Under the pieces are notes generated by a model that saw only the letters and a program-made list of their open reading frames with translations, made no database searches and was not told where the DNA came from. This document shows positions 51,958 through 61,104 of a DNA stretch of 64,000 nucleotides, one piece after another. The position numbers and the translations under genes are program-made. Location: the NCBI GenBank assembly GCA_028284385.1, contig JANQRT010000068.1:248001-312000 (forward strand), given 5' to 3'. The DNA comes from Opitutaceae bacterium. GTDB lineage: Bacteria > Verrucomicrobiota > Verrucomicrobiia > Opitutales > Opitutaceae. Position 1 is the stretch's first letter. Each line of letters opens with the position of its first letter.

Positions 51958-53466
51958 ATGAATATTCTGTGCCTACGAGCTTTGCAAATACTCTGCTTGA
52001 TTGCGGCTGGTGCATTTTTGTACCTGATTTTCTTATACAAACCTAACTCCGCACTGGATGTCGAAACGGAGGAGAGCGAAGATTATTCGACAGTCTCGGC
52101 GGATCTGGATTCGGAAGCCCCTGTCTCTTTGGGTAGCCAAAGAGACACGAGCGACAAACCTAAGCCCTTGGAGCTTACCGACCTCAACAAGAATTTCCAA
52201 TCGGTTATCTTAAGCGAAGCGGAGATACTCAAGTATCTGCGACTAGTCGCTGAAAGCAATGTAGGGACAAGCTCAAGTGATCGTTCCTGGCGGTCGTTGA
52301 AAAGAAGGCTAGAGCGTCAATTATTCACTCGTTATGCGGAGATTGCGCCGCTCAACGCCATGAACTATATTGATCAATCAGGTCTAAGTGTTTCGTTGAA
52401 GAGCGTCGTCTTAAGGGGTTGGGCCAAAGTTGATCCAGAAGCTGCGCTTGACTGGGCCTCTCATAACCATCTCCCTAGATCTGATAGCCGCGTTGGTTTC
52501 GAGTACATAAACTGGGCTCAGGGAGCGAGCCTTTCTCAATCATCAATGGTTATTGGGCTGATTCAGGGCACTGAAGATATTGAACTAAAGCTTCAATTGC
52601 TAGATGGCTTTCAAAGTGGCATGAGTCAGACTCGCAAATATGAAGAGGCTTTCGATCACCTTCTTTCTCTTGAGGATCCTGTACATGCTTTTTCTGCGGT
52701 TAGGAGTCTTCTGCAACAATGGCTGAGACGTGGCGATAAGGATGGAGCTTTTGAATACATGAGCAACGTACCAAAAGATTCAATACTCTTCATGGAAGGC
52801 GCCTCTGTGATTCTTAGAAACCTTGCTAAGGAGTCTCGAAGCGAAGCGCTGGCTTGGGCTGACACGTTTGATGAGGAGAATCGAGATGCTGCTTATGAAG
52901 TCGTCGTGAACGCTTGGTCTCGAGACTCGGAGGCCAGTCATGCCGAAATATTCGATTGGATCGAATCCAAAGGTATCGCCTCCGAGATTCTGTATGAGAC
53001 TGTGATTGAAAACTGGTCGCGAGCCAAGATCGGTGATTACATGGAAATGCTGGAATGGATTAATAAGAGCGATCTGAGCCCTATTAGCAAAGACGAGTCT
53101 ATCGCCGACATTGTCGATGCTTCAAGACGTCTGGAAGATCCCTTTCTCTCCATGGAATTGAGTGGGCTCATTTTCGATGAGGAGATTAAATCAAAAGCCC
53201 AAGAACCCTTTCTCGCTCAATGGAAAAAACAAATGGCGATGCCGCTTGTTAAAGACCTGTTGGCTGAGACCAAAGATCAGAAAATCCTGGCTTCCGCAGC
53301 CGCTATGGCGACTTTCACGAATCCGACTCAGGCAATAGAATTGAGTTTGCGCATTACTGACGAGCCTCAGCGAAGCGCGTTGCAAAATAAGATAATCCGC
53401 TACTGGGAGGAAAACGATCCCGAAATCTACGAGGAGATCTTGACGGCTCTAACCGAGAATGAGTGA
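51958..53466 (+). CDS. Membrane-anchored helical-repeat protein, paralogue 1
   Basis: A 502-residue protein. One N-terminal membrane helix (LQILCLIAAGAFLYLIFLY) is followed by an acidic linker and an all-helical array of ~35-residue units built round a W-x(n)-DPE-x-A-x-x-W theme: RGWAKVDPEAALDWAS, LQQWLRRGDKDGAFEYM, NAWSRDSEASHAEIFDWI, ENWSRAKIGDYMEMLEW. This is TPR/HEAT-like and recurs in Verrucomicrobiota hypotheticals. It probably faces the periplasm and binds proteins. It overlaps paralogue 2 by 8 bases (ATGAGTGA), so the two are made together. Confidence 0.75.
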   Translation: MNILCLRALQILCLIAAGAFLYLIFLYKPNSALDVETEESEDYSTVSADLDSEAPVSLGSQRDTSDKPKPLELTDLNKNFQSVILSEAEILKYLRLVAESNVGTSSSDRSWRSLKRRLERQLFTRYAEIAPLNAMNYIDQSGLSVSLKSVVLRGWAKVDPEAALDWASHNHLPRSDSRVGFEYINWAQGASLSQSSMVIGLIQGTEDIELKLQLLDGFQSGMSQTRKYEEAFDHLLSLEDPVHAFSAVRSLLQQWLRRGDKDGAFEYMSNVPKDSILFMEGASVILRNLAKESRSEALAWADTFDEENRDAAYEVVVNAWSRDSEASHAEIFDWIESKGIASEILYETVIENWSRAKIGDYMEMLEWINKSDLSPISKDESIADIVDASRRLEDPFLSMELSGLIFDEEIKSKAQEPFLAQWKKQMAMPLVKDLLAETKDQKILASAAAMATFTNPTQAIELSLRITDEPQRSALQNKIIRYWEENDPEIYEEILTALTENE

Positions 53467-54673
53467 AGGACGGTACATCATTCTATTTATAGCGCTTACG
53501 GTTGCCTCTATTGCCGTTTGGATTAGAAAGCAGCCTCACTATCAGCCGAGAGAGTTTGGTAGATCGATAAGCAAGTCGGAGATTCAACGATCGGAAGAGC
53601 TAGACAAAGGTCATACGGAAAGCGCCCGAGAAACATCTCGAAGTGTTGAGTCTAGCTCTGAAAGCATACGGGAGGCGATTCTATCGAGGATTGCCGATAA
53701 GAAGCGCTGGAAAGCATCGGAACTAATGGTCTCGTACGCTGAAAAGTATCCTCGTGAATCCTGGAATTGGATACGTGAAATTTCAGAGGATCTTTCAGAA
53801 GCGGATTATGGTGGAATCGTAAATGGGTGGGCTAGGGGAGCCTATAATTTTGAGAAAAGCTATCCGTTGACCGTCGCGAAGGAAGTGAGTGACCTGCAAA
53901 TTCAATTTCGCATCCTGCAGGGATTCTCATCTGGAGTGCACGATGCTGATCATTATGAAGAGGGATTGGCCGTTCTTAATGATTCGGAGCTTGGAGTCGC
54001 CGCTCGTGTAATTTCCTCGGATATTTTAGAGAGCTGGGTGGAACAAGATGAAGAGCGTTTTAAAGAATTTCTGTTTAGTAATACGAACCATGTCTACTTC
54101 GATATGATGGTCGGGAGGCTGGTTACAAACGGCAGCTGGCTAAAAGATAGACCAATAGATACTCTCGATTGGCTGAATAGCTTAGACTCCGCAATCAGAG
54201 AGAACTTGCTGCCTGAAGCGGTAAGCAAGTGGGCTGGAAATGAGGATCCTTTGTTAATAATGGATTGGCTGCAAAGCAACGCTCCGGATATGGCGAACGA
54301 TAAGATGCAGGCTTCTTTGTCTGCAAAAATCGCTGTCGAGAACACGGAACTGGGCCTGCGAATGGCTGACACCATTGCAGACAAGAAAACGCAAGAGCAT
54401 GCCTACAATAAAATTTGGAAACGGCGTGCCATGGAGAGTCCGAAACAAGCGGTAGAGGAGGCTCTAGCAAGTACTCAGCCTGACGATCATCTCAAAAGGA
54501 TTAGCGTATCTTTGTATCGGGATAGTCCTGACGATGCCATTGAAGTGGCGTCCTTTATTGAATCTGAAGACGCCCGCTCGGAAAGGTACCAGGAGATCCT
54601 GGAGAGTTGGCGAACCAACCCTGCTATGCAGAGGAGAATGCAAAGGCAAATCGGACAATTCGAAGCCAGATAG
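53459..54673 (+). CDS. Membrane-anchored helical-repeat protein, paralogue 2
   Basis: A 404-residue protein with the same layout as its upstream neighbour: an N-terminal membrane helix (YIILFIALTVASIAVWI), a Ser/Glu-rich linker and helical repeats. Matching units include YPRESWNWIREISEDL, VNGWARGAYNFEKS, LQGFSSGVHDADHYEEGLAVL (neighbour: LDGFQSGMSQTRKYEEAFDHL) and SKWAGNEDPLLIMDWL. Overlapping genes and shared repeats point to local duplication and probably to a heteromeric complex. No enzyme motif is present. Confidence 0.75.
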   Translation: MSEGRYIILFIALTVASIAVWIRKQPHYQPREFGRSISKSEIQRSEELDKGHTESARETSRSVESSSESIREAILSRIADKKRWKASELMVSYAEKYPRESWNWIREISEDLSEADYGGIVNGWARGAYNFEKSYPLTVAKEVSDLQIQFRILQGFSSGVHDADHYEEGLAVLNDSELGVAARVISSDILESWVEQDEERFKEFLFSNTNHVYFDMMVGRLVTNGSWLKDRPIDTLDWLNSLDSAIRENLLPEAVSKWAGNEDPLLIMDWLQSNAPDMANDKMQASLSAKIAVENTELGLRMADTIADKKTQEHAYNKIWKRRAMESPKQAVEEALASTQPDDHLKRISVSLYRDSPDDAIEVASFIESEDARSERYQEILESWRTNPAMQRRMQRQIGQFEAR

Positions 54674-54699
54674 TATTTATCCTATTTCTAAGAAGCTAG

Positions 54700-55071
54700 C
54701 TATTTCTTGTATTCGAACTTTTGTTCACAATCTAAGCAAAGTAACTTCCTGCCTGGTATTGGAATAAGCAGAGCCAAAGCGAAAAGAAATCCTGAATACC
54801 AATTCGTCTTGCCAAACGCGACATTCGTTGAATCGCAGCGGGGGCACTGAACTATTCCCTGATCGCTTGGCGTAATTTGAAGAATTTCTATAGCTCTCTT
54901 TTTATCCGCTTCAGCCACTTGTAGTCGCACCCCGCCTATGGCGTTGATCAGTGCCCAGTTCATCGCAACCAAGCTTTCATCCGGAATGAAAGCTTGGACA
55001 CCACTGCCTTCGAGCTTCATCCGAGCAAGATGAGCTTCGTCAATAGTTGGGTAGTTTGTAAGGGTGACCAA
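54700..55071 (-). CDS. DUF2007 protein with zinc ribbon and membrane helix
   Basis: A 123-residue protein. The first ~70 residues match DUF2007, a small PII-like signalling fold: LTNYPTIDEAHLARMKLEGSG, AFIPDESLVAMN, GGVRLQVAEADKKRAIEIL. A zinc ribbon follows with CPRCDS and CLDCEQ, split by a membrane helix (FLFALALLIPIPG). It probably sits at the cytoplasmic membrane; its ligand is unknown. It converges with the helical-repeat pair. Confidence 0.85.
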   Translation of the reverse strand: MVTLTNYPTIDEAHLARMKLEGSGVQAFIPDESLVAMNWALINAIGGVRLQVAEADKKRAIEILQITPSDQGIVQCPRCDSTNVAFGKTNWYSGFLFALALLIPIPGRKLLCLDCEQKFEYKK

Positions 55072-55136
55072 AGTTTCAGGACGGTTTATAAAAGTGTATA
55101 TTGCTCGCTTTTAGTAATACCGCAAACATTCTTTAT

Positions 55137-55580
55137 ATGATGAAAAATCGGATCCTCTTATCTCTAGTTTTTATTTTTCCATTATGTCTTAGCTTCGTTG
55201 TGAAAGCCGATCATCATCCTAACCAGCCTCTCGTTGAAGTACGCGTCTACAAGATCCTTCCAGGGAAAATGGACGCGTGGCTGGCTTTTTTCCATGGGGA
55301 GGTGGCCAAACCTATGGAGGAGGCGGGAATGAAGATCGTCGCTTCCTACACGTCGCTTGACGATCCGGATACTTTTGTCTGGATCCGAGAGTTTCCCAGC
55401 GAAGCGGAGCGGGAGACGATTCGAAAAAGGTTTTATGGCAGCGACCTTTGGCAGAAGGACTTGAAGTTGCGGTTGCGAGACACGTTCGAGAAAGTCGAGA
55501 AGGTTTATAACGTTACGCCTATTTTTGGGGAGTTTCCGATTCCTGGAGTTCCTCAAAGCTTAGAGCTCAAGACCGATTGA
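55137..55580 (+). CDS. Secreted NIPSNAP-family protein
   Basis: A 147-residue protein with a signal peptide (ILLSLVFIFPLCLSFVVKA). The mature part is one ferredoxin-like alpha/beta-barrel of the NIPSNAP type: VEVRVYKILPGKMDAWLAFF, GMKIVASYTSLDDPDTFVWI, FPSEAERETIRKRFYGSDLW. The biochemical role of these domains in bacteria is unclear. Two adjacent ATGs (55137, 55140) can start it. It is 18 bases upstream of the esterase ATG at 55598 and probably co-transcribed with it. Confidence 0.85.
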   Translation: MMKNRILLSLVFIFPLCLSFVVKADHHPNQPLVEVRVYKILPGKMDAWLAFFHGEVAKPMEEAGMKIVASYTSLDDPDTFVWIREFPSEAERETIRKRFYGSDLWQKDLKLRLRDTFEKVEKVYNVTPIFGEFPIPGVPQSLELKTD

Positions 55581-55597
55581 TCTATCACCTTCCTTTG

Positions 55598-56455
55598 ATG
55601 AGGATTTCCGCGTTTCTTTTGCCATTGTTACTCTTAGCCGCTAAAGGTGCAGAGCCTCTAAGTTTGCCGATATGGCCTAACGGGATTCCTGGATTGGAAA
55701 ATGCTAGATCCGAATCCGAGAAAACGACTCCCCATAAAAACGAACGAGTAGGGGATTACATTCGCGTTTCTCAAGTTCACGACCCTTCGATTACAGTCTA
55801 TCTACCTGAAAAGGCAAAATCGAGCGGAGCTGGAATCATCGTTTTGCCGGGTGGCGGTTTTCGCTTTCTTTCAATCGATCTTGAAGGTACCGAGATAGCT
55901 GACTGGCTAAATTCGATTGGCATTGCCGCTTTCGTATTGAAATATCGATTACCGAAAGACGATGGCTCAAGCTATACTTTCGATGATACAGTCGCGGATG
56001 CGCATCAGGCGCTTCGGCTGGTTCGTAGCAGAGCATCCGAATGGGGAGTCGATTCCGGACGGATTGGCATGATGGGCTTTTCCGCGAGTGGGGAGACCGT
56101 TGGCAAGGCTTCGGTTACTTTCGACTATGGCGATCCCGTCGCTTCCGACCCTTTGGGCCGATTCAGCTCCCGTCCCGATTTTCAAATTCTGGTCTATGGA
56201 GGATATATCTACGAGGGGCCATTGCCTGAGAATGTGCCGCCTGCATTCCTGCTTGTGGCTCATGATGATGGGAAAAAGCCTTCTATTGCCATTGACGTGT
56301 ACTCGAAGCATCTGGAAGCGGGAGCTTCGGCCGAGCTTCATATTTTTCGACGAGGAGGTCATGCCTATGGCATGCGAAGCTTAGGGTTTCCCGTTAATTC
56401 CTGGAACTCGACGCTTAAAGATTGGATGACCGACCTTGGCGTGTTGCCTCAATAG
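55598..56455 (+). CDS. Secreted alpha/beta-hydrolase (acetyl-xylan-esterase-like)
   Basis: A 285-residue esterase with a signal peptide (FLLPLLLLAAKGAEPLSL) and the mature entry PIWPNGIPG common in Verrucomicrobiota/Planctomycetota sugar-ester hydrolases. Catalytic elements are IIVLPGGGFRFLS (oxyanion loop), MMGFSASGE (nucleophile Ser in GFSASG), AHDDGKKP (acid) and GGHAYGM (His). ATG 55598 is chosen over a TTG at 55577 that overlaps the NIPSNAP gene. It probably de-esterifies oligosaccharides outside the cytoplasm. Confidence 0.88.
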   Translation: MRISAFLLPLLLLAAKGAEPLSLPIWPNGIPGLENARSESEKTTPHKNERVGDYIRVSQVHDPSITVYLPEKAKSSGAGIIVLPGGGFRFLSIDLEGTEIADWLNSIGIAAFVLKYRLPKDDGSSYTFDDTVADAHQALRLVRSRASEWGVDSGRIGMMGFSASGETVGKASVTFDYGDPVASDPLGRFSSRPDFQILVYGGYIYEGPLPENVPPAFLLVAHDDGKKPSIAIDVYSKHLEAGASAELHIFRRGGHAYGMRSLGFPVNSWNSTLKDWMTDLGVLPQ

Positions 56456-56507
56456 TGGTTAGCCTCGTATTGAATTTTTCCTCCTAAAAGCTACGTTATC
56501 CCTCCAT

Positions 56508-58949
56508 ATGGGACAGCGGAATTTCGTTTCAATCAGCCCAAGAAGGCGCTTTTTGGCCATTCTCATCTTTCTGGGATTGGTTTCTCCTTTGATCGCCTCT
56601 TCGATTGATGAGCGTTTCGATTCCTACCGAGGAGCCCTTCAATTTATCGATTACTACTGCATCGATTGCCACGCGAGCGATGTGCGAAAAGGGGAAATCG
56701 ATTTCGAGGGGCTGCCCGAGATCACTGATGCCAGTTTTATGGATCGCGATCGATGGGTCCGGATGTTCGAACAGCTCAAGGTATCCGCGATGCCGCCAGA
56801 CGATGAGCTCCAGCCTACCGATGAAGAACGAGCTCAAGTAGTGGAATGGCTTGATGAGCGCCTCCATTTTGTAGATACATCGAAGCCTGTAGACCCAGGT
56901 CGAGTCACGGCTCGTCGCCTGAACAAGACTGAGTACGATCATACGATTCAGGATCTTTTCGGGATCAATCTTTCCGTTTCCAACATGTTTCCAGGAGACG
57001 ATGTCGGCTATGGATTCGACAACATTGGCGACGTGCATACGGTTTCGCCGCTACGATTGGAGCGCTTTCTCGAAGCGGCCGAACGCATTTCTGGATACGT
57101 GATGAATGCTGGTCAGCGGGTTGAGATGAACCGCAATGAGCAGGCGGTCTTTTTCGATCGCCACAATCGCTACGGAAGTAGTGATGCGGGCTTTTCCTTC
57201 GCTCCCGATGGCTATTGCGAAGTCGACTTTGAATTCCCCTTTCCTGGCGAATACGAGATTCGCGTCGATGCTTGGGGAATTATGCCGGATTCCGTTTTCA
57301 AGGAACGGAATGTAGACGATTCCGTATTCTGGCCTGAACACGCTAATGCCTATGAGGAAGGAGATGAGCAGCCGCTTGTACCTCTCAGCATTAAGCTATC
57401 GGGCGAGCCGATCTTTCTCCAGCAGATCGATCAAGGGCTTAGCTCGACGGATTTTAAAGCCTATAAAACCCGCTTCAAGGCTACCATGGGCGTGCATCGC
57501 CTGACTTTCAATCTGATCACCCCAGAAGGCCTTAGTGACGAGGAGCGGGAAGCTTGGGAGGCAGATCCGCCTCGTGTGGGTATTCGGCAAGCTCGCATCG
57601 TAGGCCCTTATTCCGCGGATTTTGAAAAGCTGGATACATTCCATCAATTTCTGCTGGCGACCGAGCCAAGCGAACAAGTTTCGGTACGGGAGGCCGCCAC
57701 AACGATTGTCGAAAATCTTCTGGAGCGAGCCTATCGGCGTCCCGCTACCAAAAAGGAAATCAGATCCCTGTCACGGTTGATGGAGCGTCAAGTCGCTTCA
57801 GGTCTTTCGTTTAAAATGGCTGTGGAGTCGGCAATTCAAGTGGCTTTGGTGTCACCACATTTCCTATACCGATTGGATATGGGGCCGAAGGACAAGGATC
57901 CGGATTTTATTCGTCCGTTAGGGGATTTCGCCCTGGCGTCTCGTCTTTCCTATTTTCTTTGGTCGAGCGCCCCTGATCGGGAATTGCTGGAGTTGGCCTC
58001 TGGGGGAAAACTGAACGATGACGAAGTCCTGCGACAACAGGTTGCCAGAATGCTTGAGGATCGGCGTTCAAAACGTTTTGTGCCCGGATTTTTCCGACAA
58101 TGGCTAGATCTGAGAAAGCTCAATGGTCTCATCTTCAGCGAGGAGCATTTCAAGGAATTTGAGGACGACCATAAAAAGGCGGTGGAAACGGAGACTCTAA
58201 TGTTCGTCGAATCGCTGTTGAGAGACAATGGAAGTCTACTAGATATGATTCAGGCGAAATATACTTTCATGAACGAGCGGGTGGCCGAGCTCTATGGCAT
58301 GGAGGGTATCGAGGGAAATGAATTTCGCAGAGTTTCTTTGGAAGGAACGCGTCGCCAGGGCCTCCTGACTCAGCCTTCAGTTTTGATGCTCACTTCGTAT
58401 CCAGATCGTACTTCTCCGACAAAAAGAGGAAATTGGATTCTCGAAGCGATCATGGGCGAGGAACCGCCAGAAGCCCCTGCAAATGTGCCAGCCTTGGAAG
58501 AAGCTGCTGAAGCGAGCGGAGGCGGGTCGTTACGCGATCATCTCGAGCTGCATCGCACCAACAAGACCTGCGCATCTTGTCACGCTATGATGGATCCCAT
58601 TGGAATCGGACTGGAGAACTTCGATGCTATCGGACGCTGGCGAGAAAAGGATGGAGAATACGACATCGACCCTAGTGGCGTTCTGCCTGGTGGGGAGACA
58701 TTTGAGACCCCTGAAGAATTGTTGGAAATTCTGGCGGGACGCGAAGAGGATTTTGCCCGCAGGTTCACTGAAAAGCTGATGACTTACTCCTTAGGTCGGG
58801 GGCTTGAGTACTATGATAGAATAGCCGTCGATTCCATCCTGGAAAAGACGAAGGAGAATAACTATCGTATTGTTGAAATTATGACGGAAGTGGTCCTAAG
58901 CCGCCCGTTTAGGCTGAGTAGAGGAGTACCCATTGTCGCTAAAAATTAA
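56508..58949 (+). CDS. Cytochrome-like DUF1587/DUF1592/DUF1588/DUF1585 multidomain protein
   Basis: An 813-residue exported protein of the planctomycete cytochrome c (PSD1-type) group. After a hydrophobic leader, YYCIDCHASDVRKGEIDF gives a heme-type CIDCH motif. VTARRLNKTEYDHTIQDLFG opens DUF1587, PHFLYRLDM and RLSYFLWSSAPDREL lie in DUF1595/1592, and DRTSPTKRGNWILE with TCASCHAMMDPIGIGLENFD (second CxxCH) in DUF1588; DUF1585 closes the chain. The function is unknown. It is followed after 13 bases by a DUF1552 gene, its constant partner. Confidence 0.92.
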   Translation: MGQRNFVSISPRRRFLAILIFLGLVSPLIASSIDERFDSYRGALQFIDYYCIDCHASDVRKGEIDFEGLPEITDASFMDRDRWVRMFEQLKVSAMPPDDELQPTDEERAQVVEWLDERLHFVDTSKPVDPGRVTARRLNKTEYDHTIQDLFGINLSVSNMFPGDDVGYGFDNIGDVHTVSPLRLERFLEAAERISGYVMNAGQRVEMNRNEQAVFFDRHNRYGSSDAGFSFAPDGYCEVDFEFPFPGEYEIRVDAWGIMPDSVFKERNVDDSVFWPEHANAYEEGDEQPLVPLSIKLSGEPIFLQQIDQGLSSTDFKAYKTRFKATMGVHRLTFNLITPEGLSDEEREAWEADPPRVGIRQARIVGPYSADFEKLDTFHQFLLATEPSEQVSVREAATTIVENLLERAYRRPATKKEIRSLSRLMERQVASGLSFKMAVESAIQVALVSPHFLYRLDMGPKDKDPDFIRPLGDFALASRLSYFLWSSAPDRELLELASGGKLNDDEVLRQQVARMLEDRRSKRFVPGFFRQWLDLRKLNGLIFSEEHFKEFEDDHKKAVETETLMFVESLLRDNGSLLDMIQAKYTFMNERVAELYGMEGIEGNEFRRVSLEGTRRQGLLTQPSVLMLTSYPDRTSPTKRGNWILEAIMGEEPPEAPANVPALEEAAEASGGGSLRDHLELHRTNKTCASCHAMMDPIGIGLENFDAIGRWREKDGEYDIDPSGVLPGGETFETPEELLEILAGREEDFARRFTEKLMTYSLGRGLEYYDRIAVDSILEKTKENNYRIVEIMTEVVLSRPFRLSRGVPIVAKN

Positions 58950-58962
58950 ATACGCTTAAACT

Positions 58963-60312
58963 ATGAAAGCAATATCCCGAAGACATTTTCTACGAGGCGC
59001 AGGCGTTGCCATGGCTGTTCCTTTTCTTGACTCGATGATCCCCTCAGGTTTTGGCAAAGTGGCCAAAGCGGCTGCGAAGACAGCTAGCAAGCCTCCAGTA
59101 CGTCTCGGTTGGCTGTTCTTTCCGAATGGCGTGGTACAGGAAAACTGGAATATCGAAAAGGCTGGTCGCGATTTTGTATTCAATAAGTCAAACGCCGCGC
59201 TGGACGCCGTTCGCGACGACGTGTTGATGATTTCCAATCTTTCCCAGAAGAAGATTTTCAAAGTCGAAGTGGATGCGGCGGGAGCTCATGCCAGGGGGTC
59301 TTCGGCTTTCATCACAGCCGCCAAAGCGAAAAAGACTAATGGCAAGGACATCTATCTTGGCATTTCGGCTGACCAAGTAGCAGCTAGAGAGCTTGGGCAA
59401 TCGACACGGCTTCCGTCTATCGAGTTGGGAGTCGAAGCCGGAAAGCAGGAAGGCCGCTGCGACAATGGCTACAGCTGCGCTTATCTTTCCAACATCTCCT
59501 GGCGTTCCCCAACTCAGCCAAGTGGTGTCGAGGTCAACCCTCGCAGGGCTTTCGATCGGCTGTTTGGCTTGGTAGGCGAAGAAGCCGAAGCTTTTAAGAT
59601 GCGGTCTGCTCAAAGAAAGAGTGTACTCGATTTCGTTCAAGACGACGCCAAAAGCCTACGTCGCAAAGTTGGAGCAACGGATAAGCAGAAGCTCGACGAA
59701 TATTATCAAAGCGTCAGAGAGGTGGAATTGTACATTGATCGGGTGGCTTCTATGGAGCCAATCGATATCGATCCTAGCCTCAGACCCGATCCGGAACCGG
59801 AGAGCGTGATCCATCACATGAGGCTCATGTACGATATCATCGCCTTGGCTTTCCAAACCGACTCTACGCGGATCTTGACCAACATGCTGGCTGATGGTCA
59901 GACCAATCGCGTTTACGAACACTTAGGTCTGACTTCCGGTCACCACCAGCTTACTCACAGCAAAAACAAGGATGCGGAAATTCAGCGTATCGACCAATTC
60001 GTTACAGAGGAATTTGCTCGCTTCATTGCAAAGATGAAGTCGATTCCCGAGGGCGAGGGCTCGCTTCTCGACAACTGCATGATCATGTACGGTTCCGGTT
60101 TGGCTGATGGCCGAAAGCACACTTTCGATAATCTGCCATGCGTCGTCGCAGGCAAGGGAGGCGGAGCCATTGACACGGGGCGCCACCTGTCGGTAGACGA
60201 AACAACTCCGGTGGCGAATTTGTACCTCTCTATGCTCCAGACTGCCGGTTGCGAAGTCAGCTCCTTTGGAAACAGTACGGGACCCCTGGCAGGATTGAAG
60301 GAAATCAGTTAA
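58963..60312 (+). CDS. DUF1552 protein, Tat-exported
   Basis: A 449-residue protein with a twin-arginine signal (SRRHFLRGAGVAMAVPFLDSM). Family features are RLGWLFFPNGVVQENWN, AHARGSSAFITAAKAKKTNG, GYSCAYLSNISWRSPTQP and TSGHHQLTHSKNKD, with GSGLADGRKHTFDNLP near the end. It resembles alkaline-phosphatase-superfamily DUF1501 proteins in setting. It pairs with the upstream multidomain cytochrome-like protein, and both are exported, so they likely form one periplasmic system of unknown substrate. Confidence 0.92.
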   Translation: MKAISRRHFLRGAGVAMAVPFLDSMIPSGFGKVAKAAAKTASKPPVRLGWLFFPNGVVQENWNIEKAGRDFVFNKSNAALDAVRDDVLMISNLSQKKIFKVEVDAAGAHARGSSAFITAAKAKKTNGKDIYLGISADQVAARELGQSTRLPSIELGVEAGKQEGRCDNGYSCAYLSNISWRSPTQPSGVEVNPRRAFDRLFGLVGEEAEAFKMRSAQRKSVLDFVQDDAKSLRRKVGATDKQKLDEYYQSVREVELYIDRVASMEPIDIDPSLRPDPEPESVIHHMRLMYDIIALAFQTDSTRILTNMLADGQTNRVYEHLGLTSGHHQLTHSKNKDAEIQRIDQFVTEEFARFIAKMKSIPEGEGSLLDNCMIMYGSGLADGRKHTFDNLPCVVAGKGGGAIDTGRHLSVDETTPVANLYLSMLQTAGCEVSSFGNSTGPLAGLKEIS

Positions 60313-60315
60313 GCA

Positions 60316-60344
60316 AAAACGCGTCGGAAAAACCGGCGCGTTTT
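60316..60344. terminator. Bidirectional terminator between DUF1552 and YceI genes
   Basis: A 12-bp stem AAAACGCGTCGG / CCGGCGCGTTTT (one T·G pair) with an A5 loop. It is A-rich before and T-rich after on both strands. It starts 4 bases after the DUF1552 stop and 25 bases from the end of the convergent YceI gene. Confidence 0.85.
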
Positions 60345-60368
60345 GGAAAAAATAAGATAACCGCTGTC

Positions 60369-60968
60369 TTAGCTGTCCTTGCTCAAGGCTAGCATTACGC
60401 CGACCTCAACATCGTCGTGGATGAGCTTGTTGCCAAGATTCTGAAAGAAGCTGCCTGAGCGGAATTTCACGTCGTAATTCGAGCGGTCGAATACGATGTC
60501 AGCTTTTGCTGTCGCGCTATCGCCATTGTGATCGATGTGAGCGGTGAATTGTATTTCTTTGGATATCCCTTTAACCGAAAGGTCTGCTGTCACGTCGTAA
60601 ACGCCTTTTTCGGCTCCCTTGGACACATTGGTGATTTTCACCTTGGCGGAGGGGAATGATTCTACGGAGAAGAAGTCGTTGGACATCAAATGACCGTCTA
60701 GTTTCTTCTTTCTCCCGCCTGATAGGTCGGTGGTATTGATGGTCGTCATGTCGATTTCGAAGCTTCCGCCTGAAAGGCCTCCGCCGGAAAACTCGAGATT
60801 CCCGCTTTTCAAGGAAACGGTGCCTTCATGGGCTCCACCTACTTTGCTTCCTTTCCAGGAAATAGAGCTTGCTGAGGTATCCACATTATAGCTGCCGCCC
60901 GCGAGAACGATAGACGAGCCTAGCAGGGTCGTCGCCAATAGAATTGCTGATGCTTTTATGATTTTCAT
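60369..60968 (-). CDS. YceI-family periplasmic lipocalin-like protein
   Basis: A 199-residue protein with a signal peptide (ILLATTLLGSSIVLAGGS). YNVDTSASSISWKGSKVGGAHEGTV is the YceI opening, with SFEIDMTTINTTDL, HLMSNDFFSVESFPSAKVKI and VKGISKEIQFTAH following; it ends DDVEVGVMLALSKD. The fold binds isoprenoid chains in known members. Length is typical. The gene stands alone. Confidence 0.93.
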   Translation of the reverse strand: MKIIKASAILLATTLLGSSIVLAGGSYNVDTSASSISWKGSKVGGAHEGTVSLKSGNLEFSGGGLSGGSFEIDMTTINTTDLSGGRKKKLDGHLMSNDFFSVESFPSAKVKITNVSKGAEKGVYDVTADLSVKGISKEIQFTAHIDHNGDSATAKADIVFDRSNYDVKFRSGSFFQNLGNKLIHDDVEVGVMLALSKDS

Positions 60969-61104
60969 TACTGTTGGATAGGTTTGCTGCTGCCCATCAA
61001 AGGCATTGGTTCAAAAAGTAAACGTCGAAGGATTTGAGTTGGCTGCGCGAAATTTTTTCACGTGTGCCAGTGAATAAGCCTTGGATGGCTTCGATCTTCT
61101 CTGG

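Noticed and set aside
55577..55597. TTG start that would overlap the esterase with the NIPSNAP gene.
   Set aside because: ATG 55598 directly begins a good signal peptide.
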